Assembly (NCBI GenBank): GCA_000149265.1
Contig: CH003179.1
Span: 257,391 to 321,390 of the forward strand
Length of the DNA: 64,000 nt
Origin: Ciona savignyi
Lineage: Eukaryota; Chordata; Ascidiacea; Phlebobranchia; Cionidae
Reading direction: 5' to 3'
The notes beneath the pieces were generated by a model, which was given only the letters and a program-made list of their open reading frames with translations, was not told the DNA's origin and made no database searches. This document shows positions 11,746 through 24,859 of this stretch, piece after piece (the first letter of the stretch is position 1; each line of letters starts with the position of its first letter). A program made the position numbers and the translations under genes.

Positions 11746-13119
11746 ATTTCCAACCCTTTCTGCTGCCTGCAGACCGCCTATGTTCCTGCAGATTGAGCAT
11801 TCCGGTCAGTCTAAGTTGCAGATCCAAGCTTTAATTTTAAATTGTGAAAAAACTCTAAGACTTCCTATGTTAGGATTTTGAGTGACAGCCCTTTTTCTGA
11901 GGTCAGTTTACATTGGAGAAATAGCGGGAACAATTAGTGAAACGCCTCCTCTACGTAGACACGGTTATCTCTACTGTCGGATATTAAAGTTAAAAATTGG
12001 ATTAAATAGACATGTTAGATAACTAAACATAGTTTGGGTACTATCGAGTACTCAACGCTGTTCTTGCTGATAAACGAATGTCGTAGTAACGCAGAAAATC
12101 GTTGGAATATCACTTTTCCAAATGCCAGAGATAATTCAATATCTGGCATTTATTTGAACACCTTGCATTAAAGCAAAGTTTGTTAAAACTCTTCTCCAAG
12201 TTGATGTCGGCTATTTCGGGGGAAAACATTTCTGGTCGGGTGTAAAAGCAGCGAGCGAAAGCGTTGAAGCGAAATACCCTTTTCCCACAAATCGATTACC
12301 AACGATATTGTAACTTGTTCTATAAAGGTGTTTTTTTTTTCAAAAAAATGAAAACACGTCCGTCAGTGCTTTGGCAAAGAAACGTCCTTCAATGCTTTGG
12401 CAATGGTCACAAGCAGCCAGTTTCGATTGCGTAAAACGTTATCGCCGCCGCACACACGCACTACGACATATGGCTTTAATTGGCGTACAGCCAATTTGGA
12501 CCAATCTATATGACAAGTGTGCACAATATCAACTCTGTGGAGGGTAGGAAATGGGTATTAAATGCTTTATCCGCGATTATCTCTTGGGATTAAAACGCGT
12601 CTAGTATGTTGTACTGAATAACACTCTCATTATTGCACAAACGATTTGATTCCACTGTGTTGGTGCAAAGACCTTAATGTGGCAGGACAACATTCCATCA
12701 ATTGTGCCATAGAAACCAATGTCACAATTTTAATTACAGGAATAAAAATTTACATTGATAAACACGAATATCTTTTACTATTTTGCGATAAGTGTATAAG
12801 CCTACGTTATGCATAAGATGTCATTTAAGTAATTTAGTGATTTTTATGCTGGGCGGATTCGAGAGGTAGTACACTAACGCGTCAGGTAACGTAGTTTAGG
12901 GTTTTACTGAGTAACAATGAGGGAATTCCCCGATCTGGTTAAGCGGCATGTGCCAGGTCTACATAAGCGTATCATGTTTAGCCGCAGTTTTAGTAAATAT
13001 GGCTAAGCTAATTGAAATTAGTGTTCACTGAGTACCAGCTATAGTTAATTTGTGGCGAAAAGATTTCAGTGTACGGAGGGTACCTGACTTTTAGTGCTAA
13101 CTTGTCCGGGAAACTGGTA

Positions 13120-13245
13120 TTAAAATCATTGGACAAGGCACTTAGCGGATATTGCCTGAAATATGCTAACCGATGTGACGATTTCCCGTGTGGTAGGTCC
13201 TTTGCGTTTTCCTATTCACAGGGTTAATCATCAATATTTTATTTA
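13120..13245 (+). repeat. Old SINE relic
   Basis: GGACAAGGCACTTAGCGGAT, then GATTTCCCGTGTGG and CCTATTCACAGGGTTAATC match the middle and distal blocks of the main SINE with deletions. Confidence 0.5.
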
Positions 13246-14200
13246 GATATAACTTTTAGTGCAATTTCTGAAAGAATCTTATACATTTTATGAATAAATC
13301 CTGAGTGACACCTTTTTTCAGGAAGCCAATATGAATTACAGGCTGAAAAAATATTTGCCTAAATGCCTTGACCCTTTACCTTGCATATTACCTTCCTTCA
13401 CAATCAATTCGGCAAGAGATATTGTTAATAATCAATAAAAAATACCCGCCGTAATCAATTTTGATGATACTTTAATCTTAGTATTAATCTATTCAGCGAT
13501 CAATCAACCATACGTCTATACTATATTGCTGATTGTTTTAGGATGAATTACATCGATATTTTAATTTTGATGCGTTCAGTTTTAGACCCACATATATATA
13601 CCTTGGTTGAGTGCTGTTAAAATTGGTTTAGACAGAGACGCCGTTAATTGTAGAACGGTCAAGTCGCCAGAATCAGTGCAAAGAATTTTAAAGAAACTTG
13701 TGGTGTATAGCGCTTGTTCAGGATAGTTGGTATTGCAGTGGAAAGGATTGTCTGTTTTTCGCTTTAAAAAATTAATAATATAAAACTATATCCGTTCATG
13801 CTGCATCGTCCTTATTAGTTGTTGTGTTTCAGGATTGTTTACTGAGCAATATCGTGCAGATGCTGATTAAGAATTCTCTTGTACTATACTCGTTATTTGT
13901 GCAATGAAGCGAGAGTAAGCCAGACTAATTAGGTGACTCATTAAATTCGATGCAAATTGGTAACCGTCGTGCGGTACTAGATGGTCCGTTCAGTGCAGAA
14001 GTAACTAGAGATGAATTAGCAGAACAAGAACAGATTGGTAAAATAACCTTTTAAGAGAATACTTATGTATAATGATTTCTATTAAGTAAGATTAACATGT
14101 TTTTTTATTGCTGGCTATAGTAGAATTAAGTAGCATATTTTGTAGCCCTACATAGAGTATCAATCAATTATAGTTTGAACTGTTTGAGTGGGCGAAACGT

Positions 14201-14380
14201 ATGTTCGTATCGACCATAAAATTGATCTTTTTCTGGCTTCTTTTTTATGGTCGTGATCGGTTGACACGGACTTCTCCCCCGGGAAACTGGACACCGCTTC
14301 CCGGCGAACAATGCGTATCATCCACGATCGATGAACGTTGCCGGATCAATGCTATCAGGACCGCGTTCGCGCTTGATTGA
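14201..14380 (+). CDS. Possible 59-residue secreted small protein
   Basis: A complete ATG-to-TGA frame starts with a signal-peptide-like stretch (MFVSTIKLIFFWLLFYG) followed by a short hydrophilic part with an N-glycosylation sequon (NWT) and two cysteines. The second half lies in an unusually GC-rich patch (about 14,260-14,380) within AT-rich flanks. It is 460 bp upstream of the proposed first receptor exon. It could be a chance frame, an alternative first exon or part of a promoter; no homologue is recognised. Confidence 0.2.
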   Translation: MFVSTIKLIFFWLLFYGRDRLTRTSPPGNWTPLPGEQCVSSTIDERCRINAIRTAFALD

Positions 14381-14838
14381 ATAGTGACGTTTGTGTAGGA
14401 TGTAAGGCTAGTTATTTACAATTAATTCACAGTTGTCTAATCGTATTTGTCGAACAAGAAAATAATTAAATGCAACCACCTGTGAAAATGGATTTCTTAA
14501 TGGCTAATTAACTATATTTGTGTTTATGCAATAATTTCCTATGTGTAGGCCAATATGCCAATTTTTGTTTGCCAATCTTAACCCTTTTAATGGTTAGCTA
14601 AATTGGGCCTGACGAACCAAGAAGACAACAAGGACCTGCTTGGCTTATTAGATATTATAGTATTCTGAGAGTAATTTATTTTTTTTATTTTGCCAGACGA
14701 TCGAATGTGAGAACTAAAACTCTAACGTCAATTTTTGTAAGTGATGGTGTGAGATGACATGACCATATTTTTGAAATTCGCAGGAAGTTTAAGATTTTGG
14801 AATTAGCTCTAGATGGTTAGGCTCGTTTTAATTAATGA

Positions 14839-17800
14839 ATGATGTTACTGTCGATCTCTCTGACGTTTACCTTACTATTCTGTTACTGGACGAGCAGTTT
14901 GTATTACATAGAGGGATCAGTACCGTTCAAGTTTTACAAGAATTCTTTGGAATCGGCTGGACTTCGCCCGAACCCTGCTATTATCCATAAACCTGATGAT
15001 ATGCTTATCGAATCGCAGAGAAACGTTCGAGACGTTGGTAACATTAGCGAGTCTCGACCAGGTAAGTTGATGTATGCTTCAATAAAGTGTTAAATTGCTA
15101 GCGCCGTGGTGGTCGTTTAAGTCCAGCGATCTGAACGGCCGTGTGGTCAAATAGTTAACACGACCGATTCATATATATACCAATTCCATATAAAAAAGGG
15201 ACTAAGTGACGAGCCCATCATGGAAACAAAACCGAGCTCGGTAAAATAAAGTAAAAAAAGTCCAGCGAAATGGCGCGTGGTTAAGGCACTGCTTGTAAAA
15301 CGGATGGATTTAAATGACACTTTTAACCCTGAACACAAAGGTTAAGGCACCTAATATTTTTTGCATCATCCATCAATCTAGTAGTTTCATAACGACATTA
15401 AATTGGAGCAATTATATGAATATTACACCAAACGATATAACTTCGGCGTGTCGTCTGTTAATTACTTATGTTTTCCGATGTAACAACCCTTGCATAAATA
15501 ACAATTGGATACTTACTTTATATATTATCCGTTATCCCATATCTACTGTACGCATTTTTACTAATAAATTTATATAAGAATACAATAAAAGCAGTGCATA
15601 AAACACTCAGACTATATGGCTGAAGGGAATAGCGTAGCGTGTGGTCTATAGCAAACTCTATCGTAGGTATACTGTACCGCCACCTTCAGTATCCCTATGT
15701 GGTCCATTGGGAAATGCATATATTATGCATGCTAGCGCGTCAGGAAGGTGCCACTGTTTTATTATGGGTTAATGTAGTCATTAGTTTGATAAAACAGGCC
15801 TTAGTTAATCAATATTAAAGTTATGAGTATCGAGCGTAACTTGCGACAGACTAGCACAATTTTATGTGCGAGTCAAGTTGAGTTAGCGCAAAGGTCCGTG
15901 TGCCAAATTCATCTTCCGACTGAACTTCGATTACCGACTGAAGAAAGTCATTAGTAAAGTGGCTTCATTTATCTACTGCAGCCCGATATAGATACAGCAC
16001 TTAACTTAGGTACAGCACCTAAGGAAAATGGTCATTTGAGGAGAGACTTTAGTACTCTGCACAGGTTTATTTACCCCGTCTGACATTATTTAGATCTTAT
16101 TTATTTTGGCCTTTGTTAAGGACTATCCAGTTGTCGCTTATTTATTTGGCTTGTTTTAATTAAGTATGAACATATATTTTTAGTAATCAGCATTAAAAAA
16201 AAACTAGTAAAGCTAAATAGATTAAAGTTTTGCTAACTTTAGCCTACCTTTACATAACGATAGTTAATCTCACCATCCTGCAGATAATATTTTCAAATTT
16301 GGTGGGAAAATTCAAAAATACGAGTCGCCTTCTATTAGATTCAACGCAACAATGGTAATTATGAATATATATATATAAATATTAAGTATGTAGCCATAAA
16401 GTATATCATTTCTTATATATTACAATTATTAACTAAATACGTTTTAAATTGTAATATTCATTTAAAAAAAATTATTGGTAGAGTAAATTGTTTTAAACAA
16501 TATTTCCTGCATTTTCAGTTTTATTTATTAAACTTAGCCCAGTTATTGATTAGTTCCAGCATTTCAAATTGATTTAGAAAGTCTTATGGCTTTGTAAAAG
16601 CTTCCTTAAGTCGTCGGGTTAAATTTAAAAGCCACAATTCGACAGCATTTGGCCTATAACTAAAAGGCCTGCTCTTGGCATAGGTCATAGCTCACACGCC
16701 ATACGCTACAAGATCAAAACCAAAAAATAAATTATACAAATTCTTGTTTTTTGTCTCAAAACGATTGGATTGTATAAGCAAGTTTATTTTAGTGATGTGT
16801 GCATGTGTGTGTATATATATCTCAATTATTTAAACCACATTTTAATCGAAACTGTACACAATATTGCACTTAAAGAGAGAATATAGCGTGAAACGTACAA
16901 CTTATCTTGTAGAATGCGATAAATAAAAAAATGTACAATTAAGTTTTTAATGGTCTTCACGACTTATATGTAAAGATGTAAGGTAAATATTACGTTATCA
17001 AATTCTTATATCCCTAACCTAAAAATAAATAAATTTAAGCGATCTAATTAAATAACTTTATAGACCAAACAAATAACTTTGCTCAGTTGCACAATACATA
17101 ATACCACGTAGGCAAACTCAAACAATTTATTCCCGTGCCATACATTACATGGCCTAATTAACACCCAGAATACCGGTTCAACCCAAGAACCAAACTTCGC
17201 TTCAGTAACTGGAATTCTCATAACGACCGAAGGTGATGACCATCACGAAGAGAGTGAAGAAAATCCTTTTATTCAGGTGGGAATTAAAGGCGTCGTTTAG
17301 CACTAACAATTATATAAATCAATTTTATATTAATAAAAGTTTTAATCAAGTGCGTTAAGTTTCAATCAAAATATGGCACGCAGGCGTTTTCAAAATACTT
17401 TATCTCGCACCAAAAAAATTGAAAAATAGACCTTTTTAAAGTATTTTAAACGAAGATTGTCATTTTTTATTATTTGTGTCTTACTGAAACCCTGAATTTC
17501 AAAAACAACTACATTTTTTGGATTCTTATTAAGGAGAAATCAAACGATCCAATAAAATGTGAACCAACTATAGGCCTATCTACAAAGTTAGTTCGTTAAG
17601 CACTCTCTACACTTAGGGTGGGCGGGGTGTGCTTGGGTTTATTTTTTGTCAGTTTGATTGTTCCAGAAATTATACCTTGTTCAGCACACTCCCCGAAAAG
17701 ATTTTTAAAATAAACATAGAAAACATATGTTTTGCATCCATTGTGCTTCGGCGTTATTTGTTACCAGAGTGATGTTTTTTTTTGGAAAAGGGGATAAAAA

Positions 17801-20800
17801 AAATTTTGTAAATAGGGATAAAAAATATTTATTAATAAGATGTCATTTAAAGTCGCGATCTTTCAAAAAATCGTCAGCCTAAAATGTAACCTATGCATGT
17901 GAACGTTTCTGATGTATAATTTATAACGGCGTGCGATCTAGGCAATATAATTACTGGTTTCGATTTAAGTGCGTGCAAGGGGAATTTTATATTCTGGCTA
18001 TGCGCCACTCAGCAAACATTTAAAAAAATCCCGATGTCTAAGAAGTATCGTATATGGTAGCTGTGGTTTAATCACGAAATGAGTATGTTCCCACCCACAA
18101 ATGAAAAGCCAATCATCTGTATAATTTCATGTTAATACGCTGGAATAGTCAGTGTAAAAACGATGCTGGTTCAATAATCGAAGTACTCAGTAGAGCTTAT
18201 ACCATTTTCGTAGATTTTGACTTTTACAACCAATGTAAAGCAATCGATCAAACTATCGAAAGATTAGATTTACATGCATCAGTTAAGTAGGCTTTACTGG
18301 TCATCAACTGAGGTGGCAATCCTTTCATTCGAACCATTATCTTTTAATCTGAACCTGACCAATCGATAAGCATAGGTTACACTTCACTAAATTGTGACTA
18401 CAACTGGGTGTAGTGTTAGGCATTACGGTTTAAATATAACTAACTACCTTTACATATATTAAATGTTAATCACGTCACAGTTTAAGGTTTTAGTATTATT
18501 ATAAGCATAATACTAAAACCCTTTGCCCAATGTTAATAGTTAAGTTTTGAGCAAAGATTGTGTAAAAAAACTTAAAGCATTTTTTACGAATACTACCCGA
18601 AAAATGAAGTGTCTTCCACATTTCAAATAAGGTTTCGGTCTAGGACCACTAACTCGCTATTAACGTTAGTAGCGCATATTTACAAGCTGTATTTTTTTTA
18701 AGTCGCCGTACGCTATACTTGGGTGGACATTAATCTACGGATTGTTAGTGGTGGTTGCCTTGGTAGGAAACCTTGGCGTCTGTTGGATCGTACTCCGGAA
18801 TAAAAGGATGCAAACAGTTACCAACTTCTTTCTGGCAAGCACAGCATTTGCGGTGAGTGAGTGAACATTACAACCAACTTGTTAGGAAGTACAATAGCCG
18901 ACATACCCTTAAGTATATTGGCCAAAAATAAATCGACATAATTTGAATAACAAGTAAAGTTTGAAATGCATTTCCCAATTAACCATTGGGCAAATTAAGC
19001 ATATGATTTAGGAATCGCACAGAAATTTAAAAATTCAGGTAATTTTTGTATTGAACTGTGAATTTTATCGGCGAACTTAAAAGATCTGTATTTTTAAGCC
19101 TAATCCACGTGTGGCCTTACGACCACCTTATCTTTTACTCATCAGGTATTGGGTAAGCCGACAATTATCAGATGCTTAATGCTGTTCTTGTTGCACACGG
19201 CTGTGCGCACTACTATGTTACGCACACACTACAATATTTTCCATTGTTTGATTAAAATCCTCTGATTAAGATCCTCATAATTTATATTTAGATATTTACA
19301 TTTTAGAAGACGTGTTATTGTAATATTAACAATAATCTTTTGTTTTGAGTCATAAGTGTATTGCTTTACATTTTGATAAAATGAAACGACTGGGTTTTGA
19401 TGCCTGGAACTTAAAAAAAGATTCTAACCTTGTTTATCAAATATGCCATGTGTAAACAACAGTGTTGTGCAATTTGCTTTTGGTGCAAAAATGTTGTTAC
19501 TTTTTACCGCGGGTCAGGCTTTGAAAGCATGACAGGGTGTCTGTTTTTAAATGCTAATCTGTATTTGATCGGTAAAGTTAACCTTTCGGTCACACAGTAG
19601 CTAAGGTTATCTTTGTATGTCAACAAACCACAGGCCCGTGTACTGGGTAGCGGCACTGAGTGATTAATCCGCCTAACGATCTGGAAACTTCCGCTTTAAT
19701 CTGGATTAATCTCTGGACGGAAAGTTTGTTCTCGCATTAATATTCATCATATCGATCAATATTGCATGCAAACTGCAATCCGGAGATTAAAACATGACGG
19801 ACAGGAGAATTATACACCGTTCACAAACGCCATTACGCGATTACGCAACGCATTGACGTAGTATTAAGCACCGCGTTGACGTGGTAAAAAAGATATTTTG
19901 CTATACAGAAGAGCATAAAATGGAATTAATTAATCTGACCAAAAGGTTAGCCCAACCATTATACAGAATGTCATTTAAAAACGGACCCAGTGACGTGCCC
20001 ATCAGATGTTCGAAAGTTGACCGAACAAAAGAGAAGGAAACAGAAATATAATATATTCTTACTTTAGATGTGAGGCGTAATCATACCATATCTTTCAGGA
20101 TTCGAACGTGATAGCCTTTAACACCGTCTTCAACTTCACCTACGCATTGAACAATGACTGGTACTTCGGAAAAGGATTCTGCCATTTTATAAACCTCCTC
20201 CCAATAGCAGCCGTACTCTCTAGCATTCTATCCATAACAGTGATCAGTCTGGATAGATTCATGGTCATCATGTATCCGCTTCGAAAGCGGACATCTAAGA
20301 AAACAGGTTTATTGGTGTTTTGTATTTTAAACTTTATTTATAAAAAATGGCTTTTGGCCCTACTTACCATTGTTGCATTAGTTTAGTTTATTTTTTAGTT
20401 TAGTCTAAGCATTGATCAAAATGTCCCGGGTTCTAACCCCGTCGCCCTCTAATAGGGTAAAATACGTTGCTTGAACCCAGTAAATTATTATTAGATTTGA
20501 CAAATAAACCTCGTCCCTTTAGTATACAAAACATTGCAACACTTCGACGTTTTGCAAACACCAAAAAGGTTGTGGAATCGAAACCGCTACTGGCTGGTCA
20601 GTTGTGTTCTTGGGAAAGGGATTTAGCAGACATCCCCTAAGGCCTAAGCCATGTATCTTCCAAAACTAAAACGTATTTGTTACATGCAACACACTACAAT
20701 AGGTCCAGTAACCCTACTGTGCCTGCGAGATTATCCTTGTGAAAATAACAACCGCTTAAGTATTCGCGAGGTTATCAATCTAACGTTTGTCGTGTGATAA

Positions 20801-23800
20801 ATCTTCCGCGTATTAACATACATGGAAATAAAACATGAATAACTTATCCCGTCCTAACCCGGGTTTAGACACGAGGTCTTCTGACGATTGCGTGTATAAT
20901 AACGCGGCTTTTGTCCACCTTGAATGACTAACAGTGTTATCCTTTCATATGCTAACAGAGTTTTGATCATTGCGGATTGTGTAAAAAGTTGATTATTAAA
21001 ATATTTAATGTTTCTTTTGGTTGGAGGATTGAATATTGACGTTTCGGACCCGTTACCCCATTACGCCTCCCAATGCTCATGCAAAGTATCATCCAAACAC
21101 ACAACACCAGGTCTTCCACATGTTACATTCTGCCCGAATAGAGATCTTGAAATAGTTTAAACGTATGTTCATCCCCTAGAGAGGGGTTACAGGGGGCTAT
21201 CAATACAGTATTCCTCAAGCATTAATTACCTACAGGTTATAAAAATTGTTAATAATTGTGTGTATTTTGAATTGACATAAGGCCGATTTACAGCGCAGTC
21301 GGTTAAAGCGCAAGACGCCAACTAACTTGCTGCTTTTACAATGAAATCAATCTTTTTCCTTAAATGGTATTTGAACAAGCAATGACTTCCGTAACATAAC
21401 GAAACTAATTACAGGAAATGAGTAGTACTTAATGCTCATAAATTATGCAGTGTCGCTTTTACTGTATTTCGTCATCCTGAATCAGAAACAAACAAACTCT
21501 ATCTATGTAAGCAATCGTTTTCGCGCCTGTAAAATGTTAAATGTACATTTAAGTTACTGACCGTTGTATTTCTAGGCTGTGTATTAACCATAAAACAAAC
21601 CTTTAAATGATAAACGGCTTGACAAATAGTTGCTATATGTTACTAATAAGCTTTGTTGATTTAGAAGTTAAAACCGTGATCTAAAATAACGAATTGTCAC
21701 AATAGTAATTGTGAGATAACGATTTCGATTCAATCTTCATAATAGTAATTAAATCCATCGGGGTTTATCGGCTTCTCTTGGTTTAAAGTTAAACACAAGC
21801 GTTGTCAAAATCTACGGTATTTGCGTTTCCGTGCCTGTCTACCATAGTCAAAGTCATTCCAGTAGGCCTACATAAGTTTGTGGTTAAAAAGTAAGTTGTT
21901 GTCTCTTTGCGAAATCCTTACAAGGGCCACAGGTATGCCCGTAGGGAGGCGTTCTCAAGGACATATACGCACACGTAAGTGATACCTCAAACATACCAGC
22001 ACGCTCATACTAAAGGAGCTTTGCCAACTGTGCTGTTTTAACTGGCATTTTTTTTTAGCTGGGTAGGCTTCGAACCCTCAATGGGTTCGTCAATATGACC
22101 GTTTTTGCATTCAGCCACACAACCTTTTTCGACGAGCACTTTGTATTTTACAAAGTTGCGGTTTATGCCGCTCGCAGGAAATTTAATCCTGTGCTCGTCC
22201 AAGCGTTTTGTTGCGGCGTTTTAGTTGTCCCCGGTCGAAACTAAACTAATTATAGGCTGAAGTACAAGTCGGTTCCACGATGCATTGAACAATTAGGATG
22301 GAATCGCACACCCTATGGTAGAAAGGCCTACCCATAGCGGCCAAATCCCATGATTCAGTCGATTAATTAATTATAAAGCCTCCAACCTTACGTTGAAGGT
22401 TTTTGATGCTTTACTGACGTAACAGAGCCACTCTCTCACGTAACAGGTGACTAAGGTGGCTAATTAAATTTAAGCTAGTGCTAAATTTAAACGTGCTTTG
22501 CCCCACGCGCTTCTAATGATTGGCATATTGGAGTTTTATCGATTTTCGAAGCGCCAAATTTAAATCTAGGTGTAACCAATGACCCCAAACTAATATTTCC
22601 CAAAGCCTTACATAATTCTCCACGATTACCGCCACCTAACACCGTAATGATGCATTGAAATAAACGATTAAAATAATTAATTTTAATATTCTGTTGGTAT
22701 CATTTTTATTCTTCGTTACTGCGGCTGCTGCTTCTGAGCAAAATAACATTAAATCTGAATACGCACTGTGTATCCACTGGCATTTACCATCTATCCAAAA
22801 TAAGGCTGGGATAAGATTGGATATTCATGTCTATCTCTCTGAATGAGAAACGCAATCACAAAAGCAATCGTCAGATTTTGCGATTACGTAAGGGTGCGTA
22901 CTTACACAGGTACCCGTTTATCGCACGCCCACCATCGGGTTGCCGTAGCCATTGTATAGTATGCTGTGTTTAAAACTTTCCCTTAATTTGGGTAAAACCG
23001 ATTACCGATAAACCGCAATGTCCGCTACGTGCTTTGTTTAATCAACCAATTAGCTAGCGACGGGTTTCGAAACTGCAACCCTTCGGCTGAACGGCGAAGA
23101 AAATGATATTCCTTGTTCACAATAAAGATAAAATTATAGCATTAAACCTGACAAAAACTTCAAAAATGAGATTAGCGTTTGTGACAGGGTTATAGTTATA
23201 TTCCCTACATCTTATATGTTTCCCTTTTTTTTATTCTATTTAACTTTAACCGTCATATTTCCATAGCAAAAGCGACAATTGCTGGCATCTGGATATTCTC
23301 GCTTCTTGTCGCCTTTCCCCAGTGTTTCTTCGCCACAGTTTCCACAGAACCGAACGACTCAAGAACGACATGTCGAATAAAGTGGCCTGATGGTAATTCC
23401 GGACGAATGAGACTCGGGTAAGAAGCATGTTAACCCGACTGCGGGTACGAGATATTGTAACGATGTGTTACAACCCCATTTATTGTTGTTAACCCCATTT
23501 ATTGTTCTTCAAACGAGGTTAACTTTCGTATATTATATATCTAATTATGTTATCATAGGAAAAGCCCTCAACCGAATAGGTTTGTGGGTTACTTTGTCGC
23601 CCTCCAGCCGAAGAGTTGCAAACTCGAAATTGCTCGCTAGCTAGTCGTTGTGTCGTTAGGCAAGCCACTTAGCGGAGATTGCGCAAACCTAGTGGGTTAA
23701 TGGGTTATACTAAAATTAAAGGATCATACACAGCAAACGCAATATTCCCCGTAATCCAACGGTGAGGATAAGTAATCTGATCGTAACCCGTGTGAGAACG

Positions 23801-24859
23801 CCCTCTTTCGTTATCGCGAGGTAATCGGACGATTGATCGTCTGATAATGTCTCTTGCGTTTTTCCGTTCACCGGACAAACATAGTATCATATCCTGTAAA
23901 CTGTGATTTGCAGGTACCAGATTTCAATTATGGTGATATCTTATTTCCTGCCACTCATCATACTTGCTGTGAGTTATGTCGCAATGGGCCTTCGCTTGTG
24001 TGGTAGCAACCAGCAAGTCGGCCATCAAAATGAAACACAACTCCGGAGAATCGCAAATAATAAAAAGGTAATTAAGATATCTATGTCGGTAAGCGTTAAA
24101 AATTTAAAATTACTCATCCAATTGATATTTTTGATGACTCTATCATTATTAAATTTATTACCATATTAATATTGAATTTGATTTAAAATTATATTTTGCT
24201 TTCGCTTACTAAATTTTATATTTACCATTTTTTAGTCTATTCACGTTCCTTCTGTTGTATTAATTGGGTTGAACAAAAATGTTGCAATGTATTTATTGTA
24301 TGAATAAAGCACACTACCATAGCTACGTTGAACATAACTGATAATCTGACGATTAGTTGGCTATCTTGTAATCTTACGATTACCGGTTATTACAACGCTT
24401 GGCGGTCCACTGAAGGAATAAATGTAATGCTATCCCAATCGAAAACCAGTTTTAATATAAAAATCAATTTAACAAGAAGCTTTGGCTACGAGATTTCGAT
24501 AATATATTATCGACGACCAAACTGCTACAACAGGACAGATTCTGTAAAAGCACACATTTTTGTTTCAGGCGGTGCGAATGATGATGGTTGTGGTTGTCGT
24601 ATTCGCTATATGTTGGTGTCCTTATCACCTTTTCTTCCTTGCTGACTACATCATTAGTGACAGCTACCACTGGAAGCAGATCCAGCAAGTCTATCTGGCA
24701 GTTTTCTGGGTTGCAATGAGTAGTTCAATGTACAACCCGTTCATCTATTGTTGGAACAACAGCAGGTGGGTGAGATATGTCCTTCTACGGGGAGGAACTT
24801 TGAAAAACAAGTTCCGTCACCAAATTCATGCGGTTGCGTTTACACAGACGATAATATAA
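14839..24859 (+). CDS. TACR: Tachykinin (neurokinin)-like receptor, class A GPCR
   Basis: Exons: 14839-15061, 17188-17276, 18703-18852, 20099-20306, 23267-23417, 23914-24067 and 24569-24859 (stop), 421 residues with consistent phases. Exons 3-7 carry TM1 ([20 protein letters not shown]), TM2 ([19 protein letters not shown]), TM3 with PIAAV and DRF in place of DRY, TM4/ECL2 (FPQCFF ... TCRIKWP), TM5 ([15 protein letters not shown]), TM6 ([13 protein letters not shown]) and TM7 ([13 protein letters not shown]). PIAAV, KRMxTVTNxFL and IQQVYLAxxWxAMSSxMYNP are hallmarks of the tachykinin receptor family; its members bind amidated neuropeptides at the plasma membrane and usually couple to Gq. The N-terminal exons (hydrophobic start, NIS sequon, acidic stretch) are less certain: exon 2 could also start at 17173, and 13,950-14,037 could be an alternative first exon. 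The C-tail is short. Other neuropeptide receptors of the same group are possible but fit less well. Confidence 0.85.
15131..15260 (+). repeat. Second tRNA-derived repeat family, copy in receptor intron 1
   Basis: CGGCCGTGTGGTCAAATAGT resembles a box A region. It is followed by GACGAGCCCATCATGGAAAC and CGAGCTCGGTAAAATAAAG. Starts 70 bp after the proposed exon 1 donor. Confidence 0.4.
18486..18520. repeat. Perfect 14-bp-arm inverted repeat (hairpin)
   Basis: GGTTTTAGTATTAT and its exact reverse complement flank a 7-base loop, about 180 bp upstream of the TM1 exon of the receptor gene. Function unknown; it may be a transposon scar. Confidence 0.6.
20563..20740 (+). repeat. Old SINE relic in receptor intron 4
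   Basis: GGAATCGAAACCGCTACTGG, TTGGGAAAGGGATTTAGCAG and CAACACACTACAATAGGTCC correspond to box B, middle and distal blocks of the main SINE. Confidence 0.5.
22055..22130 (-). repeat. Second tRNA-derived repeat family, fragment
   Basis: The minus strand reads GTTGTGTGGCTGAATGC, later GAGGGTTCGAAGCCTACC, a box A/box B-like pair. It matches the copy at 733-835. Confidence 0.35.
22811..23100 (-). repeat. Old full-length SINE copy in receptor intron 4
   Basis: The tail (GGATATTCATGTCTATCTCT), distal body, GTATGCTGTG and head (AACCCTTCGGCTGAACGGCG) occur in order on the minus strand with many changes. Confidence 0.6.
23566..23895 (+). repeat. SINE ending just before the receptor TM5 exon
   Basis: A diverged plus-strand copy runs from CCTCAACCGAATAGGTTTG to the ACAAACATAGTATCATATCC tail, which ends 18 bases before the acceptor of the exon at 23914. 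Confidence 0.65.

Larger units (their letters stand above)
11101..14830. other. Intergenic stretch between the CFAP44-like and receptor genes
   Basis: No convincing multi-exon gene is seen on either strand. It contains a SINE (11,459-11,745), an old SINE relic (about 13,120-13,245), a short hairpin near 12,120-12,149 (AATGCCAGA and TCTGGCATT arms), a possible small exon at 13,950-14,037 and a 59-residue open frame at 14,201-14,380. The remainder is AT-rich and featureless to me. Confidence 0.5.
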
